The translations under genes and the position numbers were made by a program. From Leguminivora glycinivorella (Eukaryota; Arthropoda; Insecta; Lepidoptera; Tortricidae), in contig NC_062982.1 of NCBI RefSeq assembly GCF_023078275.1, positions 2,285,001 through 2,349,000 of the forward strand: 64,000 nucleotides of DNA, written 5' to 3'. Positions 52,801-61,843 of this stretch are shown here, in pieces. Each line of letters starts with the position of its first letter. Position 1 is the first letter of the stretch. The notes under the pieces were generated by a model, which saw only the letters and a list, made by a program, of their open reading frames with translations, did not search any database and was not told where the DNA came from.

Positions 52801-55328
52801 TATTTGAAATTGCAGGATATTTCGCTTAATGAGAACTAAGTATCAAGAGGTTTTGTTATATCATAATATCTTATGTGTGTAATCCTGGCTAGTACTAATG
52901 AATTTTGCCATATTAGTTACAATGCCAATTTTGCCATATATGCTGATTTTTTTGACATTTATTTAAAAAAGTTGATTGCAGAACAAAACTAAATTGTTAG
53001 ACGGATTAGTCCTAATCATTGTGGAGGAAAACATTGTTGTTAATTTATTTACAATAGCACTATTTACTCAAATATATGGAATATTATGGAATTTTATTTT
53101 ATTCCAGTATTCACTTTACCTCTAACAATTTGCATTAAAGAATCAAGCGACAAAATATGTCTCATAGTACGCTACGGCGAAATAAATTAACGTCATCGCA
53201 GTATTAGTTCAAGAAAGAATCAAGCGGAAAAACGTTAATAACTTCGAAACTTGAATAGGTATGGTGTTATTTTTTTTATCAATTTAAATTATGAACACTT
53301 TTATAGGTTCAATGTCAAAATTAACTTTTTTGCTTTATAAATGAACTTACAACAACTGATTCAAATTTCAAATCTTTCTAGCTCATTTTCTCGATTTCAA
53401 CTAACTGTCGCTTGATCGCTTATTCCATAACACTGTCCAATTATTGATTGATATCACCACATCATCAGACACACAAGATTTCTTGAGCTTACAATGGAAC
53501 TTTGTAAATCTTATCTTAGTATTTGCAATCTTTAGTCTTTAGTGTTTGTGATCTTATCTTAATATATGTATTACCTAAAAATAAATAACCACATAAATTA
53601 TAATATGTAGTCATTAGGTAATACTTTAACTGGCTAATAGGATATTTATGATGCAAGCCAAGAAACACCATAATAAGATGGGATGTGGGAAGTGGCCAGA
53701 ATGAAAAATTACTTCTTGGTTATTTCACTGATTATTATGTATGAAATGTAAATTGAATAAACATACCATAAGTGACAGTGACATTACACAGAAAAAACAA
53801 AAATGTGTTCTTCTAAGAAATCACACTCAAGCAACATGAAATAAAATAATGGAAACGGATTTAATCGCGTATCGCGTGCGCTGTAAAGAGTTCGAAACGT
53901 CGGGATGTATTTTAAATTCATTATACGCGATTTAATCCGTTTCCATAGTTTTATTTCATGAGTAACTATCGCGGTAACCGAAGACAATATTACACACTCA
54001 AGCAAGTTATATTTAATAGCCTCGCGATAAATAGGAATACCTACTGGTATTAATTTGTTTACTTCTCTTTTTTCCTGTTCATATCTCTAAGATACTAAAG
54101 GTTGAATTACTCTAATGGTCGACAAATTCGATAAAGTATCAGAGTATATTATAATATTGCTGATGCTTATTAAAGATACGAATACCATGTTTAATGCAAA
54201 GCTAAAATACAAAAGAAATACTGTTTCTTTATTTTTCTCTATTTTTAGGTCAATCAAGTCACTAATTAAGTAGGTATATTTTTATGGTATAGTCTTTCAA
54301 CAAGAATTTTTAAATGTTAACCAACTTTAATAAAAAAAATCGAAATCTACCTCTAAAAGTTTATAATTTAATTAAAAGAGATTTAAAAGCAGGTACGTTT
54401 ATTCACAGTTTCGTTTTCTTTCAACCCCTTATTTGCCAAGAGTGGCACTGAAGCTTTAGTAGTTTCATGTGTTCTGCCTACCCCTTTATGGCATACAGGC
54501 GTGATAGTATGTATGTATGTATATATGTACGTTTATTCATAATGTTGCTAACGTTACAACAGTAAGTAACAAGTGTAACTTACTTAGCTTTGATTTCTTT
54601 TTGAATCCACATTTGATTTTTAATTTCTTTCTAAGACTTATTGTGACTTATTTAGTTTGTTTATTTATAAAATATATTATGTATTAGAGATGGGCCGAAT
54701 ATGGACTTTGCCGAACACGAATATTCGGCCGAATATTCGGTTCAGCTCTTACCGAACCGAACATTCGGCCGAATATTCGGTTACGCCATATTTTTAAAGG
54801 GGATGTCAATTTAAACTTAAATGATTGATAATGGTTACATATGTTAATAGAACTATGTTTTTATCATTTAGAGGATAACTTAAACTTAGTTAAAACAACT
54901 CTGAGCTCTTCTCAACTCTAAACTACAGTTTTTGAACTTTTTTACAAAACAATTGTATTTATATTTTGACATAGGTTTCTCTCTTTTTAGCAGTTCCTTA
55001 AAAAGCTACTAAAATAGGAGCTTATTATCCAGTGGAATACGTAACATCTTCATAAGTTATTTACTTTGTTTATTCGGTAAATTTTCGGCAATGCAACTGA
55101 ATTATTCGGCCGAATACGAACATTGAAAAACTTGCCGAACACCGAATATTTACCGAATATTCGGCCCATCTCAATTATGTATAGTTAAATAGACATACCT
55201 GGCACAGATACCCTAAGCCCCTTAGGATATATAGCTTCCAGCACAGCATTGGGTACAACATACTGCGCCGCCCGAGGCTGCCCGTGGCACGCGGCGACCA
55301 AAAACAAGTAAACAACAGTTTTGTACAT
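40816..55328 (-). CDS. betaGRP: Beta-1,3-glucan recognition protein, gene E (all eight exons, one apparent frameshift)
   Basis: Minus-strand exons: 55328-55199, 51183-50959, 48332-48076, 47224-47091, 43770-43604, 42463-42239, 41694-41549 and 40997-40816 (TAA). Exon 1 has signal peptide MYKTVVYLFLVAACHG and EAIYPKGLRVSVPG. Exon 2 is the complete CBM39 (about residues 44-118; DDGFSLFAFHGKLN, DRWTF-like RWTFRDREAQ, NGEWTVTG). Exon 3 is a long proline/threonine-rich linker then KTVCKGEVIFSEEFD. Exons 4-8 form the GH16-like domain (about 165-488) with GSWLIPEINLEP, SGLIRVAFVKGN, HNYTMIWKP and MLVDGEEYG. The catalytic motif is degenerate, as in known glucan-recognition proteins that trigger prophenoloxidase activation. 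Exon 8 is one base short right after FYIS (about 40984-40987), where a CCC run appears as CC; downstream codons resume as VHDFADSADKPWKN to VYAL. Without that gap the product is 488 residues, a normal family length. TE sequence flanks several splice sites. Confidence 0.88.
41722..41895 (+). mobile_element. SINE family 2 copy with internal deletion
   Basis: GGCGACCAGTCTGGCGTAGT, box B GGTTCGAATCCCGG, GTGTGATGAACACAGATAT, then a rearranged tail TCGTCGCCTAGCACCC. It lies 27 bp upstream of gene E exon 7. Confidence 0.7.
41974..42238 (-). pseudogene. Two partial duplicates of gene E exon 6 (3' part plus donor)
   Basis: Behind the intact exon (42463-42239), two direct copies of its last part follow. 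One (about 42058-42238) carries GATCCGTTTCGGTCGCAAG, ATTACACCATGATTTGGAAG and the donor, with a 4-bp insertion that breaks the frame. A shorter one (about 41974-42057) keeps only the GGATCCGTTTCGGCCGCAA region. Each reads as an exon end with intron sequence attached, so the copying was at the DNA level. Confidence 0.85.
43015..43537. mobile_element. Foldback MITE interrupted by a second MITE
   Basis: The same family as 39484-39786, in inverse orientation, in the intron between gene E exons 4 and 5. The copy is split at TATACTTG by the element at 43104-43338. Confidence 0.85.
43104..43338. mobile_element. 235-bp inner MITE with TACTTG target duplication
   Basis: Ends TCTCAGACGAATGATCCTAT and ATAGGATCATTCTTCTGAGA are inverted. 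TACTTG occurs on both sides (43098-43103 and 43339-43344) and only once in the empty site at the equivalent place in the 39484-39786 copy. Confidence 0.85.
43775..44020. other. LINE 3'-end-like fragment adjoining gene E exon 5
   Basis: AATGAAATATTTATTTCCAA, GCCTCAGCCTTGAGAAGATT and CGGCAAGAAACTCGGCGGGC are words shared with lepidopteran non-LTR ends. It begins within about 10 bp of the exon 5 acceptor, so the polypyrimidine region is TE sequence. Confidence 0.45.
44051..46338. mobile_element. Large degenerate-word element with inverted AATTAACCGGGC-type ends
   Basis: The left end TAATTAACCGGGCAACTAAA is opposed by the right end TAGTCGCCCGGTTAAATA. Both flanks repeat variants of GGCGACTAAAATAATT every 20-60 bp. 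Inside lies the GAGCGAAGCGAGGAGGAG core (about 45575-45595) also present at 26285-26310, plus SINE debris. No ORF is supported. Confidence 0.45.
46425..46525 (-). mobile_element. SINE family 2, reverse fragment
   Basis: ACAGAAAACATCCATGACTC, ATCTGTGCTCATCACATAAA and TACCGGGATTCGAACC, followed by the truncated head AGACCGGTC. Confidence 0.65.
46655..46870 (+). mobile_element. SINE family 1, 5'-truncated copy
   Basis: Begins in the anticodon-arm region (GTGCGACTTTCGTTACGGAG), keeps box B GAGTTCGAACCCCGG and the body, and shows the uninterrupted junction TTTCGTAAAAACTAGTGCC. Confidence 0.7.
47476..47959. mobile_element. Foldback element with two 189-bp arms
   Basis: Arms 47476-47664 and 47771-47959 are equal in length and differ at only about five positions. 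The inner ends read GTGACAAAAAATAACGTGCC. Each arm includes GACCGGTTCGAGTCCCGACT in one direction, which resembles a tRNA T-arm (box B). The loop of about 106 bp is unique. Confidence 0.85.
48349..48432 (-). mobile_element. LINE 3'-tail (family D) fragment beside gene E exon 3
   Basis: TGGAGATAGTTGAAGGGATG to CGCGAGCGAAGCCGTGGGC. It ends only about 17 bp upstream (minus sense) of the exon 3 acceptor at 48333-48334, so the branch-point region is TE-derived. Confidence 0.65.
48796..48843. repeat. Perfect 48-bp palindrome
   Basis: TATCTAGTTGCTTCAATGTG continues through TATATATA to the exact inverse, with no mismatch and no loop. It is in intron 2 of gene E, at the end of a repeat resembling 51857-52014. 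Confidence 0.9.
49135..49710. mobile_element. GC-rich foldback element, about 576 bp
   Basis: Left TAGCTAGCCATACACGTACT and right CGTACGTATATGGCTAGCTA are inverted, with GTCCGTCGGG / CCGACGGGCA next inward. A third copy of the terminal block is internal at about 49196. The interior repeats GCCGGGCAGATCCG words. Confidence 0.65.
49748..50035. repeat. Three tandem units of roughly 105-120 bp
   Basis: Units begin near 49750, 49870 and 49974, each with TGTTCAAATTGTGGTATTTA-type starts, ACCACTAAAATTGTACAT and TCTGGTGA. Spacing sequence between units is diverged. Confidence 0.75.
50645..50735 (-). pseudogene. Decayed, internally deleted copy of gene E exon 2
   Basis: The intron-donor block AATGATGTAAAATTTACCTG matches 50943-50962. 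It is directly followed by GATGTAGTCTCTGGACCAGT and CTTCCATCTCTTTGTTA, which match the 5' half of exon 2 (51097-51148). The middle of the exon, about 130 bp, is missing. Confidence 0.8.
51240..51350 (+). mobile_element. SINE family 2 fragment near gene E exon 2
   Basis: CGACCGGTCTGGCCTAGCAG, box B GGTTCGAATCCCAG and GTGTGACGAGAACAGATAT, about 60 bp upstream of exon 2. Confidence 0.65.
51857..52014. mobile_element. Foldback MITE with GTAGCCGAATGGCA/TATTCGGCTACGC ends
   Basis: Inverted ends of about 12 bp. The interior CTGGCTCTGTCGCGCCAATA recurs in related copies at 48656-48795 and 4636-4712 and, more diverged, at 21222-21335. Confidence 0.65.
52160..52292 (-). mobile_element. LINE 3'-tail repeat (family D), copy 5
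   Basis: TGTCTTTCACGGCAGAACGG to GCGAAGCCGCGGGCAAAAGC, 3' end truncated. Confidence 0.6.
52312..53470. mobile_element. Foldback element with internal degenerate motif array
   Basis: Ends GTCTGATGATGTGGTAATAT and ATATCACCACATCATCAGAC are inverted, then ATTGGACGGTGTTATGGAAT and ATTCCATAACACTGTCCAAT. The interior repeats GAATTAAACGCC-like words (about 52447, 52627, 52690, 52750) and TCAAGCGACA words (about 52572, 53143, 53222). No ORF. Confidence 0.75.
53799..53964. mobile_element. Foldback MITE with CATGAAATAAAA ends, copy 1
   Basis: ATGGAAACGGATTTAATCGC and GCGATTTAATCCGTTTCCAT are inverted. A related, more open copy lies at 56705-57090, sharing GTAACTATCGCGGTAACCGA downstream. Confidence 0.7.
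54440..54530 (+). repeat. Interspersed repeat fragment
   Basis: TTTAGTAGTTTCATGTGTTC, CTACCCCTTTATGGCATACA and a (GTAT)n run. The inverse is at 57800-57885. It is a common lepidopteran element end of unknown class. Confidence 0.5.
54684..55173. mobile_element. hAT-like non-autonomous element, 490 bp, with 8-bp target duplication
   Basis: Left TTAGAGATGGGCCGAATA and right TATTCGGCCCATCTCA, flanked by ATTATGTA at 54676-54683 and 55174-55181. Subterminal zones repeat CCGAATATTCGG palindromes. It ends 25 bp from gene E exon 1 (donor at 55198), so intron 1 begins almost at once with this element. Confidence 0.85.
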
Positions 55329-55474
55329 GACGTCTGACCGCGGCGGTGGTTCGGCACAGACTGAGTAAATGGTCTGTCTGTGGCTAATGACTCTGCGTGT
55401 ACGCAGCGAAGCGGGCCTAGGAACGTGTAGAAATGGCAGAATAAATAACCTAACCACAATTTTTTTTGAGAAAA

Positions 55475-55757
55475 CCCCCGACTGCAACTTAGTGGACCCG
55501 ATTTTCATGAAACATGGCTAAGAACACTCCCGACTCAGCTTACAAAAAAAATCCGTTCAGGAGCTACGATGCCACAGACAGACACATACGCAGACAGACA
55601 GACACGGCAAACATACAACACCCCGTCGTTTTTGCGTCGTCGGGGGATGGTTATGACATACGGACTGACACACGGACACGTCGAACTACAAAGGTTCCTT
55701 TTTTAACCCCCGACGCAAAAACGACGGGGTGTTATAAGTTTGACGTGTCTGTCTGTC

Positions 55758-55815
<58 letters not shown>

Positions 55816-55880
55816 TTTCTGTGGCATCGTAGCTTACGAACGGATGAACCGATTTAGATTTCGTTTTTATTTCTTTGTAC
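55475..55880. repeat. Two repeat B copies head to head
   Basis: A minus copy (about 55475-55665) and a plus copy (about 55701-55880) meet around 55670-55700 with their CCCCCGACGCAAAAACGA ends. The plus copy has an expanded (GT)n tract at 55761-55814. They lie about 150 bp upstream of the gene E start. Confidence 0.75.
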
Positions 55881-56570
55881 AGTGTTTGATGTTGATTTTT
55901 ACATGTGTTTAATAATGCAAACATTGTAAAACATGAAAAAATGGACCAGTTACAATGCCCCCCAGACGAGATTTGCCCCGCTGTACCTTAAATATATTAT
56001 ATCTGCACTCCATGTGCACTTCTCAGGTTACTCGTAACTTAACATGTTTCCTATAAAAAAAATCTGTTTGATGTTATCTACATATTCTATACAATACAAG
56101 TAAAAAATTATACAATTAAACTGACCTACACACTAGGCAGATGCCTGTCCCGTGGAGGAGTTACAAAAGAAATCCTGTAATTGGCCATAGGTACCTATGT
56201 ACACTATCATATAAGATATTATAAAATTACTCTGTATCGCTGTTGGTTTTCTCAAGAAATAAATAAATAAACATAAAAAAATAATGCTGTGACTGCTAGA
56301 GGTATTTGATTAAAATTCATATCAATTTATTAATAATCATTATTAAACATAATATATTTAAGTCGTCTACAACTTTTCTAAGTCTATAATAAGACTCGTC
56401 TGGTTTTACCGGTCATTATTTTTCTTCAAGATCATATTGTTTTTGATTGAGTTCTTATTCCCTGCCATTAAGGTCTAACAAAGCTCGACAAAATAATTAT
56501 ATGACGATTCATTTTAGTTTGTTGTGTCTTTTTATGAGTAATCGTAATTGTTTTGTACTACAAGTTCCTT
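55881..56570. other. Intergenic stretch, nothing recognised
   Basis: AT-rich, with no convincing gene or repeat. Confidence 0.45.
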
Positions 56571-56667
56571 TGTTTATTATACCAATAGATGCCTTTATTA
56601 GGATTCGAACCCAGAACCGCAGCTTATGAGGCAGGGTTCACCACTACGCGCTAGGCCAGACCGGTCA
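56570..56667 (-). mobile_element. SINE family 2, reverse head fragment
   Basis: TTAGGATTCGAACCCAGAAC is an inverted box B and GCGCTAGGCCAGACCGGTC an inverted box A region. The 3' body is lost. Confidence 0.6.
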
Positions 56668-56704
56668 TTCAAATATAGTGACTTATTAACATTGGATTGT
56701 ATTC

Positions 56705-57090
56705 ATGAAATAAAATTATGGAAACGGATTATATCGCGTATAATGAATTTACAATTCATCCCGACACGTAGATTCATTAATTAATATTGTATATTAGGGA
56801 TACCAGGTAGTGGAGTCACGTGGAGTAAAGAGATCACTAACTGGTACCCCAGCAGGATACAGCCGTAATTGAATATTATTTATTGTTTAATTATTGTTTA
56901 TTGTATATCTAGCTTTATTAACTGGGTGAACCTGCCTTAAAAATCTGCATTATTTATTGGTCATGGTCTCATGGTTCATTAAAATTTCTTGTATGTGGGT
57001 AGCTTTTGCACATTGTAATTTTTCCTCAGTCACCCGTTGCCCACGAATGCTGTAAAGTGTTCGAAACAACGTTTCCATAGTTTTATTTCA
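56705..57090. mobile_element. Foldback MITE with CATGAAATAAAA ends, copy 2
   Basis: ATGAAATAAAATTATGGAAA on the left, CGTTTCCATAGTTTTATTTC on the right; about 250 bp of foreign sequence inside includes GGAGTCACGTGGAGTAAAGA. Confidence 0.6.
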
Positions 57091-57960
57091 TGAGTAACTA
57101 TCGCGGTAACCGAAGACAATGTTGGATTGTATTGTTTTCTTATGCATATTTTCGGGAATTTAAAGAGGTTTCAGCCGACGCATTAATGTCATTATTTATT
57201 TATATCATAGCCTGTAGTGCTCACCGCTATATTCCAATTACTAATTGAACGGAATAAACGTAAACAAACTGCTGTCACTGTCAAAGTAACACGTGCAGCT
57301 CAAGTCAGGGGTTCTCATAGTAAAGGGCCGAGAGAAAAAAAAAACTTTTAACTAGTTATTAACGGTCGCTCTATTACATACTTAAAATCGTGAAGCGATC
57401 GAACACAATGACTGTTATATGTATTATGTTCTGATCCCATGCAAGTCAATATAAAAATCGGTCCAAAATTGACGAAGTTCTGTCATATCAGATACTTACA
57501 AAACCAATAATTAAATTTATAACCACCATATTATTACCATCGCATTTGAAGACGGTTTTAATTAGCTATTAAAAATCACTACCACCTAGTCTCAAAAGTT
57601 GCTGAAAAATAATGTTTAGCGGCCCGATACTTGGTCGCCCAGGTACATTTCCACAGTAATACCAGTGCAATATACAAACTACCCAACAAAAACGGCTTTT
57701 TAATTTCAATAAATATACCAAAACGTTTAGTGTTGAAATTTATTTTCGTTTTAACTTTAACAGAGGCATTATTTGTGTAATGGAATATGTAAAGATTTTT
57801 AATACATACATACATACATACAATCACGCCTGTATCCCATAAAGGGGTAGGCAGAGCACATGAAACTACTAAAGCTAGATAAGTTCGCCTTTGTACAAAT
57901 GATGTGTGTGTTCTTTTTTTCTTTACTGTGTGTGTTCTTATCTTTGTACAATAAAGTGTA
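57091..57960. other. Intergenic stretch with one repeat fragment
   Basis: Only the fragment at 57800-57885 (ATACATACATACATACAATC, TGTATCCCATAAAGGGGTAG) was recognised. The open frame at 57579-57992 has no similarity I can name and overlaps the LTR. Confidence 0.45.
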
Positions 57961-57964
57961 TTAC

Positions 57965-58225
57965 TGTGGGGGATATCCCACAGGTCTAACACTATATAGC
58001 AGAGATCTATAGCACAAGGAAACCAAGAAAGTGTACACCAGGAATTTATTCAGTGTTTACATGAGAACTGTTATTGACCGACTGACTTACAAAACGTAAA
58101 CAAACATATCAAAGAATCGGTTGCTATACCAAATACAAAATATGACAGTATTCCTTCAACAGCCAGTACTGTGGCCTCTTAGGCACAACTCGATTCTATC
58201 GAATATCTCATTATCATTATATTCA
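57965..58225 (-). mobile_element. 3' LTR of a minus-strand copia-type element
   Basis: TGTGGGGGATATCCCACAGG to ATTATATTCA: it begins TG and ends CA, 261 bp. Next to it at 58226-58236 is CGCCCCCTTAA, which on the minus strand is a purine-rich tract as expected upstream of a 3' LTR. No target duplication could be checked because the other end is not in the window. Confidence 0.6.
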
Positions 58226-58326
58226 ATACGCCCCCTTAATGTGCATATTCAAAATAAATTGTAACACAATAAAACATACAACAAACTAAAGTGATATCAA
58301 AGAACAACTATTAAAAATGTAAACAA

Positions 58327-59331
58327 TTAACAAGCAATGCCCAAACCGCGCATGCACGTATAATGCTTTTCTCTAGGCAAAGCTTTCGTTAATATATCGG
58401 CGAGCATTGAGTCGGTCGGTAAGTACTTTAACTCAATACTCTTATTGTCCTTTAATACACTTCGCACAAAGTGATACTTTATATCAATATGTTTGGACCG
58501 AGAATGAAACATTGGATCGCTCGCAAGACATATTGCCCCCTGATTATCTACATGTAAAGATAATGGTGCATACTTACGTAACCCAATTTCAGTAAGCAAA
58601 CTGTTCAGGTATATAGCTTCCTTCATTGCCGATGCCAAGCTTATATACTCCGATTGACAAGATGAAGTGCTCACACATCTCTGTTTTTCTGATCTCCAGC
58701 TTACACAACCAGCTCCTAACATAAAAACATAACCAGAATAAGAACGCCTATCTATCAAACAACCTCCCCAATCAGCATCCGAATAACCATGCAATGATTT
58801 ACCTGTCTTTTTGTAAATAAGTCCATATTGTTTCGTATGCTTCAGGTATCTCAAGACACGCTTTGCTGCATTCCAACATTCCTCGTTAGGGCAATCCAGG
58901 AATTGACTCAATACAGCCACCGTATTCGTAATATCAGGTCTCGTTCCCGTAGAAAGATACATCAACGAACCTATAATTTCGCGATATGGGTATTGTTCAC
59001 GCGCACTGCACTTATTCACCGGTTTTTCTATCTTTTGCTTAAATTCCATAGGCGTAGATATCGGTTTACTTTCATTCATATTAAATTTAATTAACAAATC
59101 GTCAATATATTTTTGTTGTGACAATTTCATTCCATTGTCAAATCTGTCAAACTCTATGCCTAACATATACTTCGCAATGCCATAATCTTTCAATTCAAAC
59201 TTTTCGGCCAGTTCCTTTTTGAAATGTTCGATGCATTCACCTCTTTGCGATGCGACGAGTATGTCATCCACATAAATTAATACAAAGAGTTTAGTTTGCG
59301 AGTCTATATTTTTAAAATAAAGGCATGGCTC
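58327..59331 (-). CDS. Copia-type Pol, C-terminal reverse transcriptase and RNase H (interrupted)
   Basis: The minus-strand frame of about 335 codons has the copia RT block LFVLIYVDDILVAS with the YVDD active site, GIAKYMLGIEFDR, QQKYIDDLLIKFNM, the IGSLMYLSTGTRPDI block, then RNase H words SLHGYSDADWGGCLIDRRSY, CQSEYISLASAMKEAIYL and HVDNQGAICLASDP, ending at a natural stop before the LTR. It is intact through the end, but upstream the frame is cut at 59331/59332 by another element. The first 22 residues of the longest frame (59397-59332) belong to that element and are not part of Pol. It reads like a recently active element killed by insertion. Confidence 0.9.
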   Translation of the reverse strand, partial: EPCLYFKNIDSQTKLFVLIYVDDILVASQRGECIEHFKKELAEKFELKDYGIAKYMLGIEFDRFDNGMKLSQQKYIDDLLIKFNMNESKPISTPMEFKQKIEKPVNKCSAREQYPYREIIGSLMYLSTGTRPDITNTVAVLSQFLDCPNEECWNAAKRVLRYLKHTKQYGLIYKKTGKSLHGYSDADWGGCLIDRRSYSGYVFMLGAGCVSWRSEKQRCVSTSSCQSEYISLASAMKEAIYLNSLLTEIGLRKYAPLSLHVDNQGAICLASDPMFHSRSKHIDIKYHFVRSVLKDNKSIELKYLPTDSMLADILTKALPREKHYTCMRGLGIAC

Positions 59332-60335
59332 TGTTGGGGATATTACCAGGTTGATGATGAAAACTATTACTTGTACCATCACATTTACTTTATTCACTTA
59401 TAACAAACATATTAACAACCAATTTACAATAAATAATTCAAGACTTCTTCACTACTACTCGTCTGTACTCGAACTGGCCCCCGTCACTGCTTGTCCGCCA
59501 TTTTTATAACATTCCAACATGGCGGAAACCCAGTGACTACTATTAGTCAATTGATATTCTTTAATACTTTCATCATAAATGACAGTAAGATAAATCAAAA
59601 TAAGGCATTAATAAATAATTACTCTAACAGCTCGGCCATCCTGTTCGAGGCGAGACCCTTCGCCAAAACTTAATGTGAAATAATTCAAAAGAAAGACAAT
59701 ATCAGTTTATACAAGAAAAAGATTATAAAAGTGTAGTATAATATGCATTTGAAATAATTCTTAAACAATAGAAACACAAAACATCACTTCACTTCATACC
59801 GATACCTTTACCCCATAATTACGATATCCTATAAAATGGATTTTTAAATATTTCCATAAATCTTATCAAGAAATATAGGCCCGTGAAAAATAAATATATG
59901 AATAACATTAACTTCGATACAATTAAATTAATTACATCTAATTAAATTCATTACATCCAATTGAATTCATTACATCTAATTAAATTATGATAATTAAATT
60001 AATTTCACAAGTTATAAACATATTTAAGTAAACAATGCAACACTTCACTTCACACTTCACTCGCGAAACAAGCAAAAAGAACACATTTACACGGTTTTAT
60101 GACATCACCACCTCATCACACGATTGAATGAAATTCCCGTGCCGCCACGGGCTTTGGCAACATGATGTACCCGTCCGCTGCAACAGCATCATGGGCCACC
60201 CAAGCTCTGTCAGCCTGGATAGTGCTGCCGATGCTGCTCATCACGGACGCCGGACATTGCGCCGCCAGACGCAAGCTCGCATACCATGCCAGCGTATGAG
60301 GACCCACGGTGGACGATCGAAACAGAGGTATCTTT

Positions 60336-60478
60336 ACCCTGACCCTCTCACCTGGGCACTCCTGGGTCGGAAGTGAATCTACACCCCGACCCTCTCACCT
60401 GGGCACTCCTGGGTGGTAAACGAATACCAGACCCTGGCCCTTTCACCTGGACGCTCCTCGGTCCTTGATCTGAAACTT
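60336..60478. repeat. Three imperfect units of about 47 bp
   Basis: Each has ACCCTGACCCTCTCACCTGG and GCACTCCTGGGT variants, at 60336, 60383 and 60431. They lie in a GC-rich block (60120-60480) that contrasts with the AT-rich surroundings. Confidence 0.8.
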
Positions 60479-61599
60479 GCAACACTTTCTTTAGGAACAT
60501 AATTTCGACTGTCTTCGAAATTATGGTAAAACGATTATGGTTCGGTAATCAATTCAATAAGTCATAATGTATCGATAGTCGTTATGATTAATTAAATTAT
60601 TGTCATCGCCTATTAATATATCTACTGTTTATATATACTGAGTAATTATATTCAAGATTTTTCAGATGTATATATCATACACATTTACAGAATCTTTAAA
60701 TACTCAAATGACCTGTCAATAAAATATCGCGCCTAGTTAATATTTACCATTTGTAACGTAAACATATTATATTACGCAACCATTTAAGACTAATCGCAAG
60801 TACACGACTACGGTGTAGGTCCTTATTATTTTTTTTTTTTATCCTGTTATTATTATTATTATTTTAGGTACTAGCTAAGATTGATGCAATAGTATGCCGA
60901 AATAGAAAAACTCTTTGTACATATACTATTTAGGTTACAGGTCAACAATAGCGACACCCGTCAGACATTATATACATAATCTCTTTTTTTTATAAATACC
61001 GTGTCGTATGAAAAACCAAATACGATATCCGACGTATCTTTATTCGCGCTGATTACAAGCCGCAAGTGGTAAGCAATTCATTTAATTATCAAAAGATCTA
61101 TTCACACATAAAGCAAGTATATATTTTCTTTTCATGAAGAGCTATCGCGAATTTAAAGACAAAAGATTATTAATGTTTGCTCTCTAGATTTCAAATTGCA
61201 CATTTTCAATTTATTTCTTTTATCTATGAAAGGGAAACTAGTCGTTAGTAACGATTTTATTTTAAATCTAATAGGTCTCTTCATAACCGATACAAAGTTT
61301 AAGTACTTCACTTTTAATATTTTACGAGCTAAACCTGCTAGGTAATAAGTTTTATATGTTATCAATAAAGTCTCTTTTTTTGTTACTTTATTCTTGATCA
61401 CCTAAGACTATAAAACATGTAAAGAACTGGATACACGTATTACACGTAGCCAAAAGATAAATATGTAATTATTGCTGTACTGCTTTATCCAATCAAAAGT
61501 CGCAAATAATATACATTCTGATATTAAGGCACAGTCATTTATGTTGTACTTTTATATTCATGTTTCATGTATTTATAAAGGTTGAAATGAAAGTCTTTC

Positions 61600-61740
61600 A
61601 CGTTCATCAACGTGCTTAAATGTTATGCACGTATATCCACGCGCTTTGAATCTCGCACGTTCATCCACGCGCTTTAAATCTCGCACGTTCATCCACGCGC
61701 TCTAAATCCCGCACGTCCATCCGCGTGCGTCAACCATTTA
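61600..61740. repeat. About five degenerate 28-bp units
   Basis: Unit like CGCACGTTCATCCACGCGCT plus TTAAATCT; the first units are diverged and the last have CGCACGTCCATCCGCG. Confidence 0.8.
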
Positions 61741-61843
61741 TTCCACAAGATACGATTCATTGTGCAATACCCTGGCTCAAGTCATTATTTTATACTGGGG
61801 CCAAAATACTCGAGTTTACGCGTACATATGACTCTATGACCTA

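Noticed and set aside
57579..57992. Minus-strand frame of 137 codons
   Set aside because: It overlaps the 3' LTR and a repeat fragment and has no recognisable motif.
59332..59397. N-terminal 22 codons of the longest copia Pol frame
   Set aside because: They are antisense of the inserted LTR-like end (identical at 63806), so the Met start is accidental.
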